Part shown: positions 41,447 to 52,029 of the stretch, piece by piece
Layout: each line of letters starts with the position of its first letter
Position numbering within the stretch: the stretch's first letter is position 1
NCBI GenBank assembly: GCA_030068075.1
Contig: CM057825.1
Location: forward strand, 124,952,739 to 125,016,738
Length of the DNA stretch: 64,000 nucleotides
Reading direction: 5' to 3'
Source of the DNA: Paguma larvata
Taxonomy: Eukaryota > Chordata > Mammalia > Carnivora > Viverridae
Notes under the pieces: generated by a model
Seen by the model: the letters and a program-made list of their open reading frames with translations, nothing else
Told to the model about the DNA's origin: nothing
Database searches by the model: none
Position numbers and translations under genes: made by a program

Positions 41447-42189
41447 TCCAAGTCATGACCAAAGGTGATGGTGGTGAATTCCACAAAAGCAGGTCTAAAT
41501 AAGAGGCCACCTTGGCTGGGGACGGACGTGAGTACAGACTGTGACTGTGATCCCGGGCATGGCGCAAGGCACCGAAAAGGTGCTCAAAAAATAGCAGCCG
41601 ACTGGGAGCTGATTGGAATGACTTCGGTCATTTGCTGGCAGAAAGATCTTCCAGAGCTGGGGCTGCAGACCCGGCACTCGGCTAAGGAGGACCCCCTTCC
41701 CCGGGCCCGCAATGTCACCGTGCTGCCCCGCCACCACCCCTCACCCGGCTGACCTCAGAGGCCCCTCGCTGGTCTCCGGACCCCGCTGCCCCCTGCCTTC
41801 AGTGCTCCCCCAACACCCATGCCCCGGAGGGGTCTTTACAATAGAACGTTGTCTTCTGAAATCACTTCAGACCTGCAAGAAAGTTGCAAAGACAGCCCAG
41901 AAGGTGGCTGCCGACCCTTCGTCCATCCCCCCTCCCCCGCCCCGTGTCCACGCCTCGCCTCTGCACGGCTCATGGGGCAGGACTCACTCCCCTGTCAACC
42001 CTGGCGCGACACCGTTCGCCTACTCGGCTGCACGCTGGACTTGGGTTTCACCCGGTTGGCCACGAACGGCTTTTTCTGCCCCAGGATCCAATCCAGCACA
42101 CCGCACTGCACGTGTCATCGTGTCGCGACCAGAGGGACAGTTTCACAAGCTCTGAGCGGGCCGTTCCCCCGCCTTAACCTCTACAATGA
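41447..42189. other. Unassigned sequence
   Basis: GC-rich; no repeat or exon recognised. Confidence 0.35.
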
Positions 42190-42720
42190 CTGCCCGCACG
42201 TCTGGGATGAAATCTGAACTCCGCGCCCCGGTTTCCAAGCTCCGCACAAGGGAGCCCCTCCAACCCTTCCCCCACTCTCCCGCCTCAGGCTAGCTCCCCT
42301 CCTTCAGAGTGCCCTGGCACACGGGTCTGGTGGCACCTCCGTGAGGCCCATATGTGGCCCGGCCTCCGCGCTCGCTGCGCCCCCTGTGTGGAAAGCTGTT
42401 TCCTCTGCCGGTTCCTCCTCGAGTGCAGGTGTGTGTGTGCTCGGCCACCTTGTCAGAGACGCCTCCCTCAGCGTCCCAGCTAAGCCACGCCCCCTCCCTC
42501 ACATGTGTCCCTTCCGTTTTCAGGAGCGTGTGTGCGCACTGCTTCCCCGGCTGATCCTATTTATGTACCTGTGACTGACGGCCCAGCCTCCACTGCTGGA
42601 CTCTGTAGGGCCCTCGCCCATCTCGTTCATTACTTTTCTTCAAGTACCTGGGACAGTGCCTGACACATAGCAGGTGCCCAGAAAATATTTCCGGAACGAT
42701 GAGTTCAAGGAATGACTAGA
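42190..42720 (+). mobile_element. L2 LINE 3' end
   Basis: GGGATGAAATCTGAACTCCG, CTCCCGCCTCAGGCTAGCTC, TTGTCAGAGACGCCTCCCTC, ACTGCTGGACTCTGTAGGGC, CAGTGCCTGACACATAGCAG and GTGCCCAGAAAATATTTCCG are in L2 order through to the 3' terminus. Confidence 0.85.
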
Positions 42721-42759
42721 TGAAGGAACGGTATCTGTTTCTAAATGTCCACAGACATA

Positions 42760-42905
42760 TCCCAAGAACCTGGAACAGAGCCTGCATATAGTAGGTACTC
42801 AATAAATACCTCTTGAATTCAATACTGATCAGCGACTTCGCCCAAGAACCCAGCACAGTGCCTCCCGGCACAGAGCAGGTGCTCCGTAAATGTTTGTTGG
42901 ATGGA
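42760..42905 (+). repeat. Two further L2-tail copies in tandem
   Basis: After the L2 terminus two more tails follow: CCAAGAACCTGGAACAGAGC with TAGTAGGTACTCAATAAATA, then CCAAGAACCCAGCACAGTGC with GAGCAGGTGCTCCGTAAATG. The spacing is about 80 bases, so the L2 3' end appears to have been tandemly duplicated. Confidence 0.7.
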
Positions 42906-44194
42906 GGGTATTTGAAGGCATGGGGCCCGTTTTCAAAGCAAGAGGTGACCACACAAAGGGAGTCACCTGGAGGCCACCTTTCTGCCCGAGGATCCCGGTC
43001 AAGAGGTTGCCAGCGAGGAAAGCTGGGAGCCTCCCCAACAGCTGCGTGGACATCTGTTTGGAAAGTGCGCCAGGCCCGCACGGGGCCGTGTGGAGGTGGC
43101 GCCTGCCACCGGGCTGCCCAGGGCTCCGTGAGAGGCTCCCCCTGCTTGTTCAGGAAGTCGCACCCAGCATGGGGGCTCCTCCCCGGCCCCACGATGCAAA
43201 GTTGCCGCAGGGAAGGCAGCTGATTAATACCCTCTGAGAGGGTCTATTGTCTGAATCCTGTCACCAGAGGAGAAACAGCTGTTTCCAGTTTGTTTATTCT
43301 TCTCCCTTCGGAGCCTTTGCGAGGAAACACAAGCGCGTGTTCTCCAGGGCACAATTCGGCAGCTGAAGGGAGCGAAGAAAACGGTGTTTATGTTTAACAG
43401 GATAAAGAGGGGGGACTCCTGGGAAGTCTGGACACTAGTGGGAAGACAGCTATCTGGGAGGTGCCAGACCTCAGGGCCATGTCGTGCACAATGTCAGCCT
43501 CTGGAGGGATGCTTGAGAGTCTGATCCAACTCCCGAGTGAACATGGAGGCAGGCGAGCACCCACAGTCGGGGAAATCTGGAACAGCCCTTTAGGCTTGGA
43601 ATTGTGAAGCCGAAGGGATCACCTGTTATTGAATACAGGTGACGTCCTACACGAAGCCACCATGTACAGTTGTGCAGGTTGGGCACTGCACATATTTCCC
43701 AGTGAGGGAGAAATCTAGCCATGCAGTCCAGCACTCCACTGTTCAGAAGAAGGAACACCTCTCTTAGGCACAAACATTGTTTTCTGGGCAAGTCAGGCCT
43801 CTACCTAGAGTGGGCACTTTTTTCTAACACATAAAGGCACCACGGAGCAGCCTGAAACAGGTCCACCAGCCCAGGCTGAAAACTCACAAGAAGAATCAAG
43901 GCCTCCCTTCCTTCCCCACCCTGGGCTTCTCCAGGTTCATTCTATCTTTCCTCCTTCTTCCACCAGATTCCTCCGCCATCACCTTCCTGACAAAAAGGCG
44001 GAGAAGCACTAATTCTCCATCTCTGAACCAGGGGTGTGGCTTCTGGAACCGCACTGCCTCTCCTCTGCCTGCAGCACCTCGACTGTCCGTCCGTTCTCAG
44101 CCTGCCTTCCTCACAGGGCCGGTAAGGGGGCCAGACACAGCTGCAGCTTTATTTTATCTAGGCGTATATACGTTTGTATGTTTAGAAGCCAGCC
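42906..44194. other. Unassigned sequence
   Basis: No repeat or exon recognised; pyrimidine-rich at 43895-43985. Confidence 0.35.
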
Positions 44195-44375
44195 TCCATA
44201 ACTGTCACAGCAACCGTGTGAAGTAGGGGCCACTGGCATCCCTGTCAGACAGACGGAACACTGAGGTGAAGAGAGAGAATCTGACTGGCCCGAGCTCATA
44301 CCAACAGTAAGGGTGTCCGGGATTCAAACCCTCAGTTTCTGATGCCTAGTTTCTAATGCCTCAGTTTCCAATGCT
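44195..44375 (-). mobile_element. MIR SINE followed by a short tandem repeat
   Basis: GTGTGAAGTAGGGGCCACTG, GACGGAACACTGAGGTGAAG and GTCCGGGATTCAAACCCTCA match reverse MIR. At 44330-44375 the end is expanded into about three 16-base units of the form CTCAGTTTCTGATGCC. Confidence 0.75.
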
Positions 44376-44499
44376 GCCCTTCTAGAAATGAGGTGGGCCG
44401 CACAGACCCCGAAAGGTCATCTTCAGAAAGCACAGTGCTCCCGCCGCACGTGCTGGTCAGGCAGGAGGGAGTGGGAGGAGGGCCCTGAAGTCTGCATCT

Positions 44500-44604
44500 C
44501 CACGGAGCCCCTAAGGGAACCCCTGAGACCCTCCACGGAACCCCTGAGATCCTCCACGGAACCCCCGAGACCCTCCACGGAACCCTTGAGACCCTCCTGG
44601 GTCT
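44500..44604. repeat. 21-base minisatellite, about four to five units
   Basis: Units CCCTGAGACCCTCCACGGAA run at 44521, 44542, 44563 and 44584 with a partial unit before. Because 21 is a multiple of three, seven-residue repeats appear in open frames on both strands (Ser-Thr-Glu-Pro-Leu-Arg-Pro and Gly-Phe-Arg-Gly-Gly-Ser), but no gene context supports them. Confidence 0.9.
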
Positions 44605-45424
44605 AAAGACCCAGGGACTGCTCTGAACTTGAGACACCCAGGAGGCAGGCTCAAGCGACACCCGTCGGCAGGGAGCAGCCCAATGAGAAGGGGGGGCCTC
44701 CCCACCCACCGCACCGGTGCCCCAGGGCTCGGGGCCGCCAGCGCCGCCTCCACGTCTAAGGGCCGCAGCGGAGCTCACCGGGCAGACGAGAAGGAGCCTC
44801 AGGATGTCCCCTGGCCTCGGAGGACAAGGGGGCCCTCGTGCCTGCCTGCTCCCTCCCTCGGCGAGCCTGCAGATTGGAATCTCTGAAAATGGTTTTCACA
44901 ACTCAGTTAGCGGCAATCAATTATTCACGACCTCGCTTCCCACAAACTCATAGACTGTCACTGTTAGCAAGCTGATTTCTGGACTCTGCCCAACGGCCCT
45001 GCTCCAAGCCGCCAGGCCGCCCGCTGCCCCAAAGCCCACTACCCACCTCGAGCCTGGGCGGTGCCCTGATGGCCAGGGGCCGCGTGACTCACGGTGAGGC
45101 TTTGGGGCAGAACGTCTGACCTCGGTTGAATCCGACTGGGAAACAGGGCTCAGCGATTCCAGACCCCGGGCCAGGCTCCGGGAGGAATCCCACGCGATTT
45201 TAAAAAGTGCTCCGGGCTCTGAAAACACTGGAAAGCATGACCCGGGAGGGTCTCGCAGACACGCTGTCCCCCTGCCAAGTTCATGGTCAAGGACGTTTGC
45301 TACTTGGCAGGGGCTTATGAGCCATTAAGACCACCGTTAGCATTTTTTCCCCGAAAAGACTTGAGTCTGTCTTCGGAAACATGCTCTCACGTCCCGGGAA
45401 GAGGAGGAGGGACGTTACCTGACT
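44605..45424. other. Unassigned GC-rich sequence
   Basis: A short AT-rich segment at 44880-44970 (CAATCAATTATTCACGACC) is distinct from its GC-rich surroundings. No repeat or exon recognised. Confidence 0.35.
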
Positions 45425-45660
45425 CCCTGGACCAGACTCTGAGGTTCTGGCGCCAGACCCGCGAGGGGCCCAGGGCCAGCTCTGCCGCTCAAACAAGCAT
45501 GATTCCCTGCACGCCAGCTTCCCTCTCCTTGAGCCTCAGCTGCTCTGTCTGCAAAATGGGAGAGTGACAGCGCCCACCCCTCAGGGCTACGGGAAGGATG
45601 ACATAAAACGGCAAATGCAAAAACACTCAGTGCTTTGCTTGGTGCATCACGGACACCGTG
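45425..45660 (+). mobile_element. MIR SINE
   Basis: CTTGAGCCTCAGCTGCTCTG, TCTGCAAAATGGGAGAGTGA, CTCAGGGCTACGGGAAGGAT and AAAACGGCAAATGCAAAAAC follow MIR order. Confidence 0.82.
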
Positions 45661-45794
45661 GCTTCCTTCCTTAGTTCTGAGACCCTGTGCGCTTGGCAGA
45701 GGCGTCGTGGATTTCCTAGCGGTCCGGGGGCCACGGGGTGTGCTAGGAAACCTCAAGGAAACGCACACACCAACTGGGGAAATCCGTCCAGGTT

Positions 45795-45925
45795 CTCATC
45801 GCCGCCTTGATGTTAGGTGGGAAAGCAGGGACGAGGAGGTTTTGTGACTGATCGAGGCCACACAGCCACTTACGGCCGCGCAGGGAACAGGATCTGCCCC
45901 CTGCCACTCCGGAGGGAGACGGGAG
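45795..45925 (-). mobile_element. MIR SINE, reverse
   Basis: AGGTTTTGTGACTGATCGAG, GCCACACAGCCACTTACGG and GGGAACAGGATCTGCCCC match the reverse MIR core. Confidence 0.7.
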
Positions 45926-46004
45926 GGCCCCACGGCCCTGCCTTCCGGCTCCTCCTCCTCGTCTCTGTCCTCTCCCCGCTGCTTCCTGTGTGCCCGGGCC
46001 CCGC

Positions 46005-46188
46005 GCTAAACGAACTGCCTGGATCGACCTACTTCTTTCTCCCCAAGACCCTCCATTATGGGGGACGCGTGACCCCTTCACCTTACAGGTGAAAAAAGCC
46101 GAGGCACAGAGACTTGGCCTAGCTTGCCTAAACTCACACAGCTGGTAAGTGACAGAGCCTGGACGCGGACTCGGGCAGCCCCGCATCG
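46005..46188 (-). mobile_element. MIR SINE, reverse, cut by a SINE insertion
   Basis: CACCTTACAGGTGAAAAAAG, CGAGGCACAGAGACTTGGCC, AAACTCACACAGCTGGTAAG and GACAGAGCCTGGACGCGGAC match reverse MIR. Its right edge is the target site of the next SINE. Confidence 0.85.
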
Positions 46189-46432
46189 GAGTCTACCTGC
46201 TCGGGGCGCCTGGGGGGCTCAGTCACTTAAGCGCCTGACTTCGGCTCAGGTCATGATCTCCCAGTTCGTGGGTTCAAGCCCCGCGTCAGGCTTTATGCTG
46301 ACAGCTTGGAGCCCGGAGCCTGCTTCGGATTCTGTGTCTCCTTCTCTCTCTGCCCCTCCCCTGCTCGTGCTCTGTTTCTCTCTCAAGAATAAATAAACAT
46401 TAAAAAAAAAAAAAAAAAAGAATCCACCTGCT
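46189..46432 (+). mobile_element. Felid tRNA-Lys SINE with target-site duplication
   Basis: Forward copy (46203-46419) ending in an uninterrupted A tail of about 18. Head GGCGCCTGGGGGGCTCAG, B box GGGTTCAAGCCCC. Target duplication GAGTCTACCTGCT at 46189-46201 and GAATCCACCTGCT at 46420-46432. The long pure A tail suggests a relatively young insertion. Confidence 0.96.
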
Positions 46433-46854
46433 TGCCTTGTCCCTTGTACTGTGGCCCATCCCCGCCCCCAACGCAGACAGACAGGGATGTGTGGGGGAGG
46501 GGAGGGTGCCACACAACTGTCACGCCGTGTCTCCACTCACACACACACACACCCAGAGAACAGTTCCTCGGAACCTGGAGCGCACACCCCCTCCTCCCTA
46601 GGGCGAGGCCACGTTCCTGACTCCCTCCTGTGTCTCCTGCTGCATCCGTGTGGGCGGCCGAGCTGTCCGGGGGGGGGGAGGTGCCCGTCCGTGGGCTTGG
46701 AGAACAGGAGAGCCTGAAGGAGGCGACTGGAATAGGCCTCCCCCACCGCAGGAGGGAAGGGGCGGGGCCAGAAACTGGGGGAGGACCCCCCCCCCGGGGT
46801 CGCCTTGTCCTAGCCAATCCGCAACCGCATTAAGATGACTGAGCACGAGGTAAC
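46433..46854. other. Unassigned GC-rich sequence, short CA run
   Basis: A CACACACACACACACC run at 46537-46552, a G-run near 46669-46678 and a C-run near 46788-46797. No exon. Confidence 0.4.
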
Positions 46855-47095
46855 GGGGTGGGGGTGAAGGGCCCCGGCTCTGTGCCAGCCTGCCGGGGCT
46901 AGAAGGCAGACCTGCCCCTCACCAGCTCTGCAGCCCTGGGGGACTTACCTCCCCTCTCTGTGCCCCACTTCCTCTCTCCGCAAAACAGTGACTTCTACAA
47001 CCCTCACATCACTGGGAAGCATTAAAAGGAAAATGCTTGGCACGTGCTGAGCGGTTAACAATCGGTACCTGCTATCGTTTGTTGTTATTATTATT
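46855..47095 (+). mobile_element. MIR SINE
   Basis: CTCACCAGCTCTGCAGCCCT, GGGGGACTTACCTCCCCTCT, CTGTGCCCCACTTCCTCTCT, GCTTGGCACGTGCTGAGCGG and a GTTGTTATTATTATTTACTC tail form a nearly full-length MIR. Confidence 0.85.
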
Positions 47096-47354
47096 TACTC
47101 ATCACCACCCGGCAGCAGCGGCAGCGGCCTCGACACGGGCTCTGTATCAGGTACTAACGACACGAGGGGAACCTCGAGGTGCTGTCGGTATGGTGGGGGA
47201 GCGGAGAAGAAACCACGGGACGACACGTGATTCTAAGTTCTAGAGGAATCTGCGGCCTCTGGATCTTAAACTCGCTTTAGAGCAGGGTTCCCCAGCTCTG
47301 GCTTTTAGCGCATCTCCTCGTCTGATCTTTCATGCAGCGTCTGAAGGAACTGAA

Positions 47355-47520
47355 ACCGTTTACCGAGCAACTACTATGTGCCCTTCACTGTTCTGGCACG
47401 GGGGGCGGGGGAGCCCCCTGACGGAGTCAGTGGGCCACAGAACCACTCTGAAGGTAATGGGGATGCCAGGAAGGTCTTAAGAGATTGGACTTTATCGTCA
47501 GGCAGAAGGGGGTGAATTCT
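47355..47520 (-). mobile_element. L2 LINE, reverse
   Basis: TTTACCGAGCAACTACTATG, TGCCCTTCACTGTTCTGGCA and, further right, AGAGATTGGACTTTATCG match reverse L2 with an internal gap. Confidence 0.6.
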
Positions 47521-47727
47521 GGGGCTCATTCCCCCCAGAATGTGTGCCCTTTCCCGCACACAACCGTAGGAGAACAGCCACCTGCACACATGGGTCGGGA
47601 GTAAAGCTCCAGGTAGACTCCCTCCATGGGGTGCAGGTCACGGCCGGAAGGAGGAAAGGGGCGTGTCACCTGGGCACAGAAAACCATAAAAGACCTAAAC
47701 TTGGGGAATGTAAGGGACCCAGAAATC

Positions 47728-48000
47728 CCTTAGTCCGTTTACAAAATTTTTTTAATGTTTATAGATTTTTGAGAGAGAGAGAGAAAAGGGGAGAGACAGA
47801 GAGAGAGAGAGAGAGACCAAGCTTGAGCAGGAGAGGGGCAGAAAGAGGGAGACGCAGAATCCGAAGCAGCTCTGAACTGTCAGCACAGAGCCCGATGAGG
47901 AATTCGAACTTACAACCGTAAGATCATGACCTGAGCCGAAGTCGGACGCTTAAACGGCTGAGCCCCCGCCCCTGCCGGCGCCCCTCCTTCAGTCCATTTT
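47728..48000 (-). mobile_element. Felid tRNA-Lys SINE with target-site duplication
   Basis: Reverse copy (about 47743-47985) with long GA tracts, GAATCCGAAGCAGCTCTGAA (a deletion relative to other copies) and reverse head GACGCTTAAACGGCTGAGCC. The head is followed by an unusual CCCGCCCCTGCCGGCGCCCC expansion. Approximate target duplication at 47728-47740 and 47986-48000 (CCTTAGTCCGTTT versus CCTTCAGTCCATTTT). Confidence 0.92.
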
Positions 48001-48120
48001 AAAGATGGGGAGAGAATGGCCCTGAGAGGCTACCCAAAACCCCACAAAGTGAGACACAGAGCAGGGCTGCTCCCCCAGCTGTCGTGACTCCTGCGAGCCC
48101 AACACTGCCTTACAAAGTAT
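48001..48120 (-). mobile_element. MIR SINE, reverse
   Basis: AAAGATGGGGAGAGAATGGC, CCTGAGAGGCTACCCAAAAC and GAGACACAGAGCAGGGCTGC match reverse MIR. The SINE on the left probably inserted into its edge. Confidence 0.75.
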
Positions 48121-48599
48121 GTAAGTGACCCCAGCACAGCACAGCCCCCACGACGGGCAGACAGCGCCGCCAGCCCCAGGGCCAGCCGTCCTTTCTCTCT
48201 GCCAGCGGCCTGGGCTAATGCCATCGGGCTGGGGTTCGTGCAGGACAGTGCAGCACAGGACAGGGGAGGACTGACACGGAGCCGGAGGGAGGGAGAAGGG
48301 CCGTCGTTCCGGAGGCGGCGACCGGAAAGGTCGGGGTGTTTTCCGTTGGGGGGAGGGTGGCAGTCAGGGCAGAAAAGCTCTGGGAAGGTTACTGGAGCCA
48401 GAACGGTTTTGGACAATCGAGAGCCAACTTGCTTCATCTGCCGGGTTCCACCTCCAAATTACGTAATGTCTACGCCAGTTGATGTTTTTAGGTTTTAGGG
48501 CAACAGGGGGACAAGTCCGCTAACAGAGCCGTGGGGAGCCTGGGTCAGAGAGCACTTTACAGTGGCCCGGAGGCTCCTGCACCCCTGGCTCCGTCCGTC
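48121..48599. other. Unassigned sequence
   Basis: No repeat or exon recognised. Confidence 0.35.
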
Positions 48600-48872
48600 C
48601 CCAGACGACGTGTCTGCCCTTACCCACGCTCACGCTCTGTCCCCCTCTCCCTTCCTCCGATCGACGACTGACCACCTTCTGTTTGTTTCTTGGTAAATGT
48701 CACCTCCTCAGAGAAGTCTGCCCTGATGACCCCTTCCCCTGCTCGACTCATCGGTCCCCTCCACCGGGACGTGAGCTCCCGGCAGGCAGGATCCCTATTT
48801 TATTCGCTGCTTCCAGCCTAGTGCTGGCACACAACAGGCCCTCGGTGACATTTGCTGAATGAAACAGTACGG
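48600..48872 (+). mobile_element. L2 LINE 3' end
   Basis: GGTAAATGTCACCTCCTCAG, AGAAGTCTGCCCTGATGACC, ACGTGAGCTCCCGGCAGGCA, AGTGCTGGCACACAACAGGC and GTGACATTTGCTGAATGAAA are L2 landmarks to the terminus. Confidence 0.88.
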
Positions 48873-49764
48873 GGGAATGCCTGCGGCAAATCCAGACAGC
48901 CATGTGCTCGTGTAAAGGTTCTAGAACACGAAACCCGGGAGATCGCCAACGGATGCTGCCGGGAAGACGCCGAAGTAACCCCCCCCCCTCCGCTGACCAG
49001 GCAGGCTTCCCCTTTCTGCTGCACGGTAGCCAGCTCTGTGCCTAACGAGATAGACGCCTCTTACCCGTCTGCCCAGGAACCACTCTCCAGTCCCCCGCGA
49101 CCCCAGCAGGAAACTAACTCCAGGACAAGGAGAACGCTGGCTCTTCCAAGACCCAGGCGGGCCCAGCCAGCCTTCCAATTCAGGAGGAAGGAGGTCAGTA
49201 GGAGAAAAAGGAGGCAAGGTGTGCCCCGATGTGGGCGGGCCCCGAGATAACATCGTGCCCGCTGGCCCGGGGAACTCGACGCTGCCCGGGCTGCTTTTGC
49301 TCCTCACTGTTGCCTTTGTTCAACGGCCTCGACACAGGCACGGAGCGACCACTTGGGGACCAGGCACCCTCAGCCTATTCGCAGACTCCAACCCCGGGAG
49401 GAACCCGGGGCCTCTGTGCTTCCCAGGCAGGGGGTCTCAGAGTGACCGCCTCCATGCTTGCATGCTGTTTCATGAACTGCTGCTTTTATTTTCAGCTATG
49501 GCCCTTTCCTCCTTTCTCTTTATTCTCAATGATTTAAAAAAATTAAAATAAAAAGTGGACTCGTGTGCTAATCATTTCAACCTTTCGCGTTTCACGTCAA
49601 AAACTAATGTGCTTTTGAAATAGGCTACAAATTTTCCTCTGGGCCCAGCGCTAGCCTCATCCCCTAGGTTTTGAAATGAGGTGTTCTCATTTTCATTAAT
49701 CACCCTATGATTGGGAATTCCAGGTTTGGTTTCTTCTCCAATTTCAGTGTTATTTAGAAGAGGT
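48873..49764. other. Unassigned sequence
   Basis: GC-rich on the left, AT-rich from 49480. No repeat or exon recognised. Confidence 0.35.
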
Positions 49765-49765
49765 T

Positions 49766-50001
49766 TCTTTGTTTCTTTCTTTTTTTTTAAAGTTTATTTA
49801 TTTTTGAGAGAGAGAGAGAGACAGAGTGTGAGCAGGGAGGGGAAGAGAGGGAGGGAGACACAGAATCTGAAGCAGGATCCAGGCTCTGAACTGTCAGCAC
49901 AGAGCCTGACATGGGGCTCAAACTTAGGAATCATGAAATCATGACCTGAGCAGAAGTCAGATATCCAACTGACTGAGCTGCCCAGGCGCCCCTCTTTGTT
50001 T
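49766..50001 (-). mobile_element. Felid tRNA-Lys SINE with target-site duplication, left member of an inverted pair
   Basis: Reverse copy (about 49775-49992) with AAAGTTTATTTATTTTTGAG, GAATCTGAAGCAGGATCCAG and head CTGCCCAGGCGCCCC. Target duplication TCTTTGTTT at 49766-49774 and 49993-50001. It faces head-to-head with the copy at 50051 across a spacer of under 60 bases. Confidence 0.95.
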
Positions 50002-50038
50002 GAATTTCTAAATGACTGCCTCTGAAAAGCTAATTTTG

Positions 50039-50280
50039 AATGTATCTTATAGGGGTACCTGAGCGGCTCACTCTGTTGACTGTCCGACTTCAGCTCAGGT
50101 CATGGTCTTGCGGTGCATGCATTTAAGCCCCGCGTCAGGCTCTGTGCTGACAGCTCAGAGCCTGGAGCCTGCTTCGGATTCTGTGTCTCCCTCTCTCTCT
50201 GCCCCTCCCCTGCTCGTGCTCAGTCTCTCAAAAATAAATAAATGTTAAAAAAATTAAAAAATAAAATAAATGTATCTTAT
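50039..50280 (+). mobile_element. Felid tRNA-Lys SINE with target-site duplication, right member of an inverted pair
   Basis: Forward copy (50051-50268) starting GGGGTACCTGAGCGGCTCAC, with a changed A box and a B box changed to CATTTAAGCCCC, so Pol III activity is unlikely. The tail is AATAAATAAATGTT plus A-rich sequence. Perfect 12-base duplication AATGTATCTTAT at 50039-50050 and 50269-50280. Confidence 0.96.
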
Positions 50281-50410
50281 TGTTTTACAAATGCAGCCTG
50301 ACAGATTTCTACTTTTGAAATCTACTAGATTTCTCTTGAGACAAATGAATTTCAAATATTAATTACGGTATCTTAGTGCACCTAGACCATAGCCTGTAAA
50401 AAGAAAAGGA

Positions 50411-50611
50411 TGGGGGCCCCTGGGTGGCTCAGTTGGTTAAGCATTCGACTCTTGATTTCGGCTCAAGTCATGATCTCAGCGTTCGTGAGATTGAGCCCCA
50501 GGCTAGGCTCTGTGCTGACAGCGTGGAGCCTGCTTGGGACTGACTCTCTCGATCTCTCACTGCACCTCTCCTGCTCTCTCTCTCATAATAATAAATAAAA
50601 ACTTAAATAAA
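50411..50611 (+). mobile_element. Older carnivore tRNA-Lys SINE subfamily
   Basis: Forward copy with the variant GACTCTTGATTTCGGCTCAA in place of GACTTCGGCTCAGG and the B-box region GTGAGATTGAGCCCC. These features are shared with older carnivore-wide subfamilies rather than the main felid one. The body is shortened (CGTGGAGCCTGCTTGGGAC). Flanks AGAAAAGG and TGAAAAGG may be the target duplication. Confidence 0.9.
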
Positions 50612-50647
50612 TGAAAAGGCCATTCCTTAGAATAAACATAGATTCGG

Positions 50648-50658
50648 ACACACACATG

Positions 50659-50699
<41 letters not shown>
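50648..50699. repeat. (CA)n microsatellite, about 50 bases
   Basis: ACACACACATGCATACACAC followed by a pure CA run to 50699. Confidence 0.95.
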
Positions 50700-50701
<2 letters not shown>

Positions 50702-50799
50702 CTTTACAAAGAAGAGAAACAAACCATTACCTTGGTGGGGGGCCCAGAACTAGCAGAATTTAACGATTACGTGTGTCTGATGTAGGGATTCCGCACTGA

Positions 50800-50930
50800 C
50801 GCCCTGTAGCCCCATTTTAAAGACGAAAACTGAGGCTGCCAGAGACGGAGTCAGGTATAAGAGCGAAGCATAGCTGAGACCGGCTGTCGATTCCACTAAC
50901 CCCTCCACCACCGAGTCCAAGTGTCGTCTC
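50800..50930 (-). mobile_element. MIR SINE, reverse
   Basis: TGTAGCCCCATTTTAAAGAC, GAAAACTGAGGCTGCCAGAG and GAGACCGGCTGTCGATTCC match reverse MIR. Confidence 0.8.
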
Positions 50931-51789
50931 AAAGGAGCACGAACACAGCAGCGGCAAGTCTTCTCTGGGGACCCCCCTTAGGGGTGTTCCCCGTACCAGG
51001 GCACAGCCGGCAGCCAGGCTGCTAGGGCAAGCAGGACTTGTCTCCTGGGAACAGCGGGCTGGCTGGGAAAGCAAGCTGACGCGGCTCTCTCGACAAGCCC
51101 CAGAAAGAATATGAAGTCGTATCTCAGGCAGTGCCGAGCAACCCTGAGCCATGGGTGGGTCCCGGGGAATCCTGGCGTTCTCCTCCGCACCCTGGGAGTG
51201 TCTGTGCCGGCAAAAGCGGGGCGTCACGTGGAAGAGGGAGAGCGGGCAGGAACGGAGTGAGGGGGTGGGGGATCTCAGCTCCAAGGCTGTGGCCACGGAC
51301 CGCGCGGGCAGCCCTCGAAGGGACGCGTCAGCACGGCGTTCCAATGAGAAATGACACATGCTACCCTGGGCGTGAGCCCTGACTGGGGACGCCGAGCCGC
51401 ACGCATCTGCTTCCCAGCAAGGAAAGCGGAGCAGCGAGAGAGAAACACGAGTCGATCGGAGCCGAAAGTGACAGCGGGAAAACTCGCCTAACTCTGCCAG
51501 ACCTGTTTTGCCGCATAAAGATAAGAGTCATTTGGACGGCTTCGGCCCAAGAAATTAAACGGCGGCACCGTTCCCAAACGCGGCTCGCGCAGTTAACGTC
51601 AGGCCCGTCCCCAACATCCTTGAAGGGACTGAGCTGGGGGAACGGCGGTCCGTTTCGCAAGCCTAATTACCCTGCCGGAAAGCCAGCCTCGTTCCAGAGT
51701 TCCGACACATGGAAGTGATCACCAAGCGGGAAGGCTAAGCCTCTCGAACGGAAACACACTTGTCAAAAGCACCCCGTGAAAAACAGAAA
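50931..51789. other. Unassigned, CpG-rich unique sequence
   Basis: 51420-51720 is CpG-rich but also has AT-containing words such as ATAAAGATAAGAGTCATTTG and GCCTAATTACCCTGCCGG. No repeat or exon recognised. Confidence 0.35.
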
Positions 51790-52029
51790 CGGTGCTTAAA
51801 CCGATCCCTCCCCCAGGTACATCCCTAACATAAATGTTTACCGGACAGATTTTTTTTTTAGCAAAAGACCTGCACGGACGTGCTCACGGCGGCACTCTGC
51901 CCGACACCGGGAACCCCCGAAGGCGCGTGCGCAGAACGGATGTGTGCGCTGCGGTCTATCCCACACGACATACCACACGACAACGTGAGCGAACAGCCAC
52001 GAGCACAGGAAACAACACCGAGAGAGGGG
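51790..52029 (+). mobile_element. LINE-1 fragment, left part of a split copy
   Basis: CATCCCTAACATAAATGTTT, GCAAAAGACCTGCACGGACG and GCGGTCTATCCCACACGAC follow the LINE-1 order just upstream of the ORF2 end, with extreme CpG enrichment. Continues at 52425 after a transposon insertion. Confidence 0.5.

Noticed and set aside
44388..44606. Possible repeat protein or CRISPR-like array at 44.5 kb
   Set aside because: Tandem units have no spacers, so it is not CRISPR; open frame follows only from the 21-base period.
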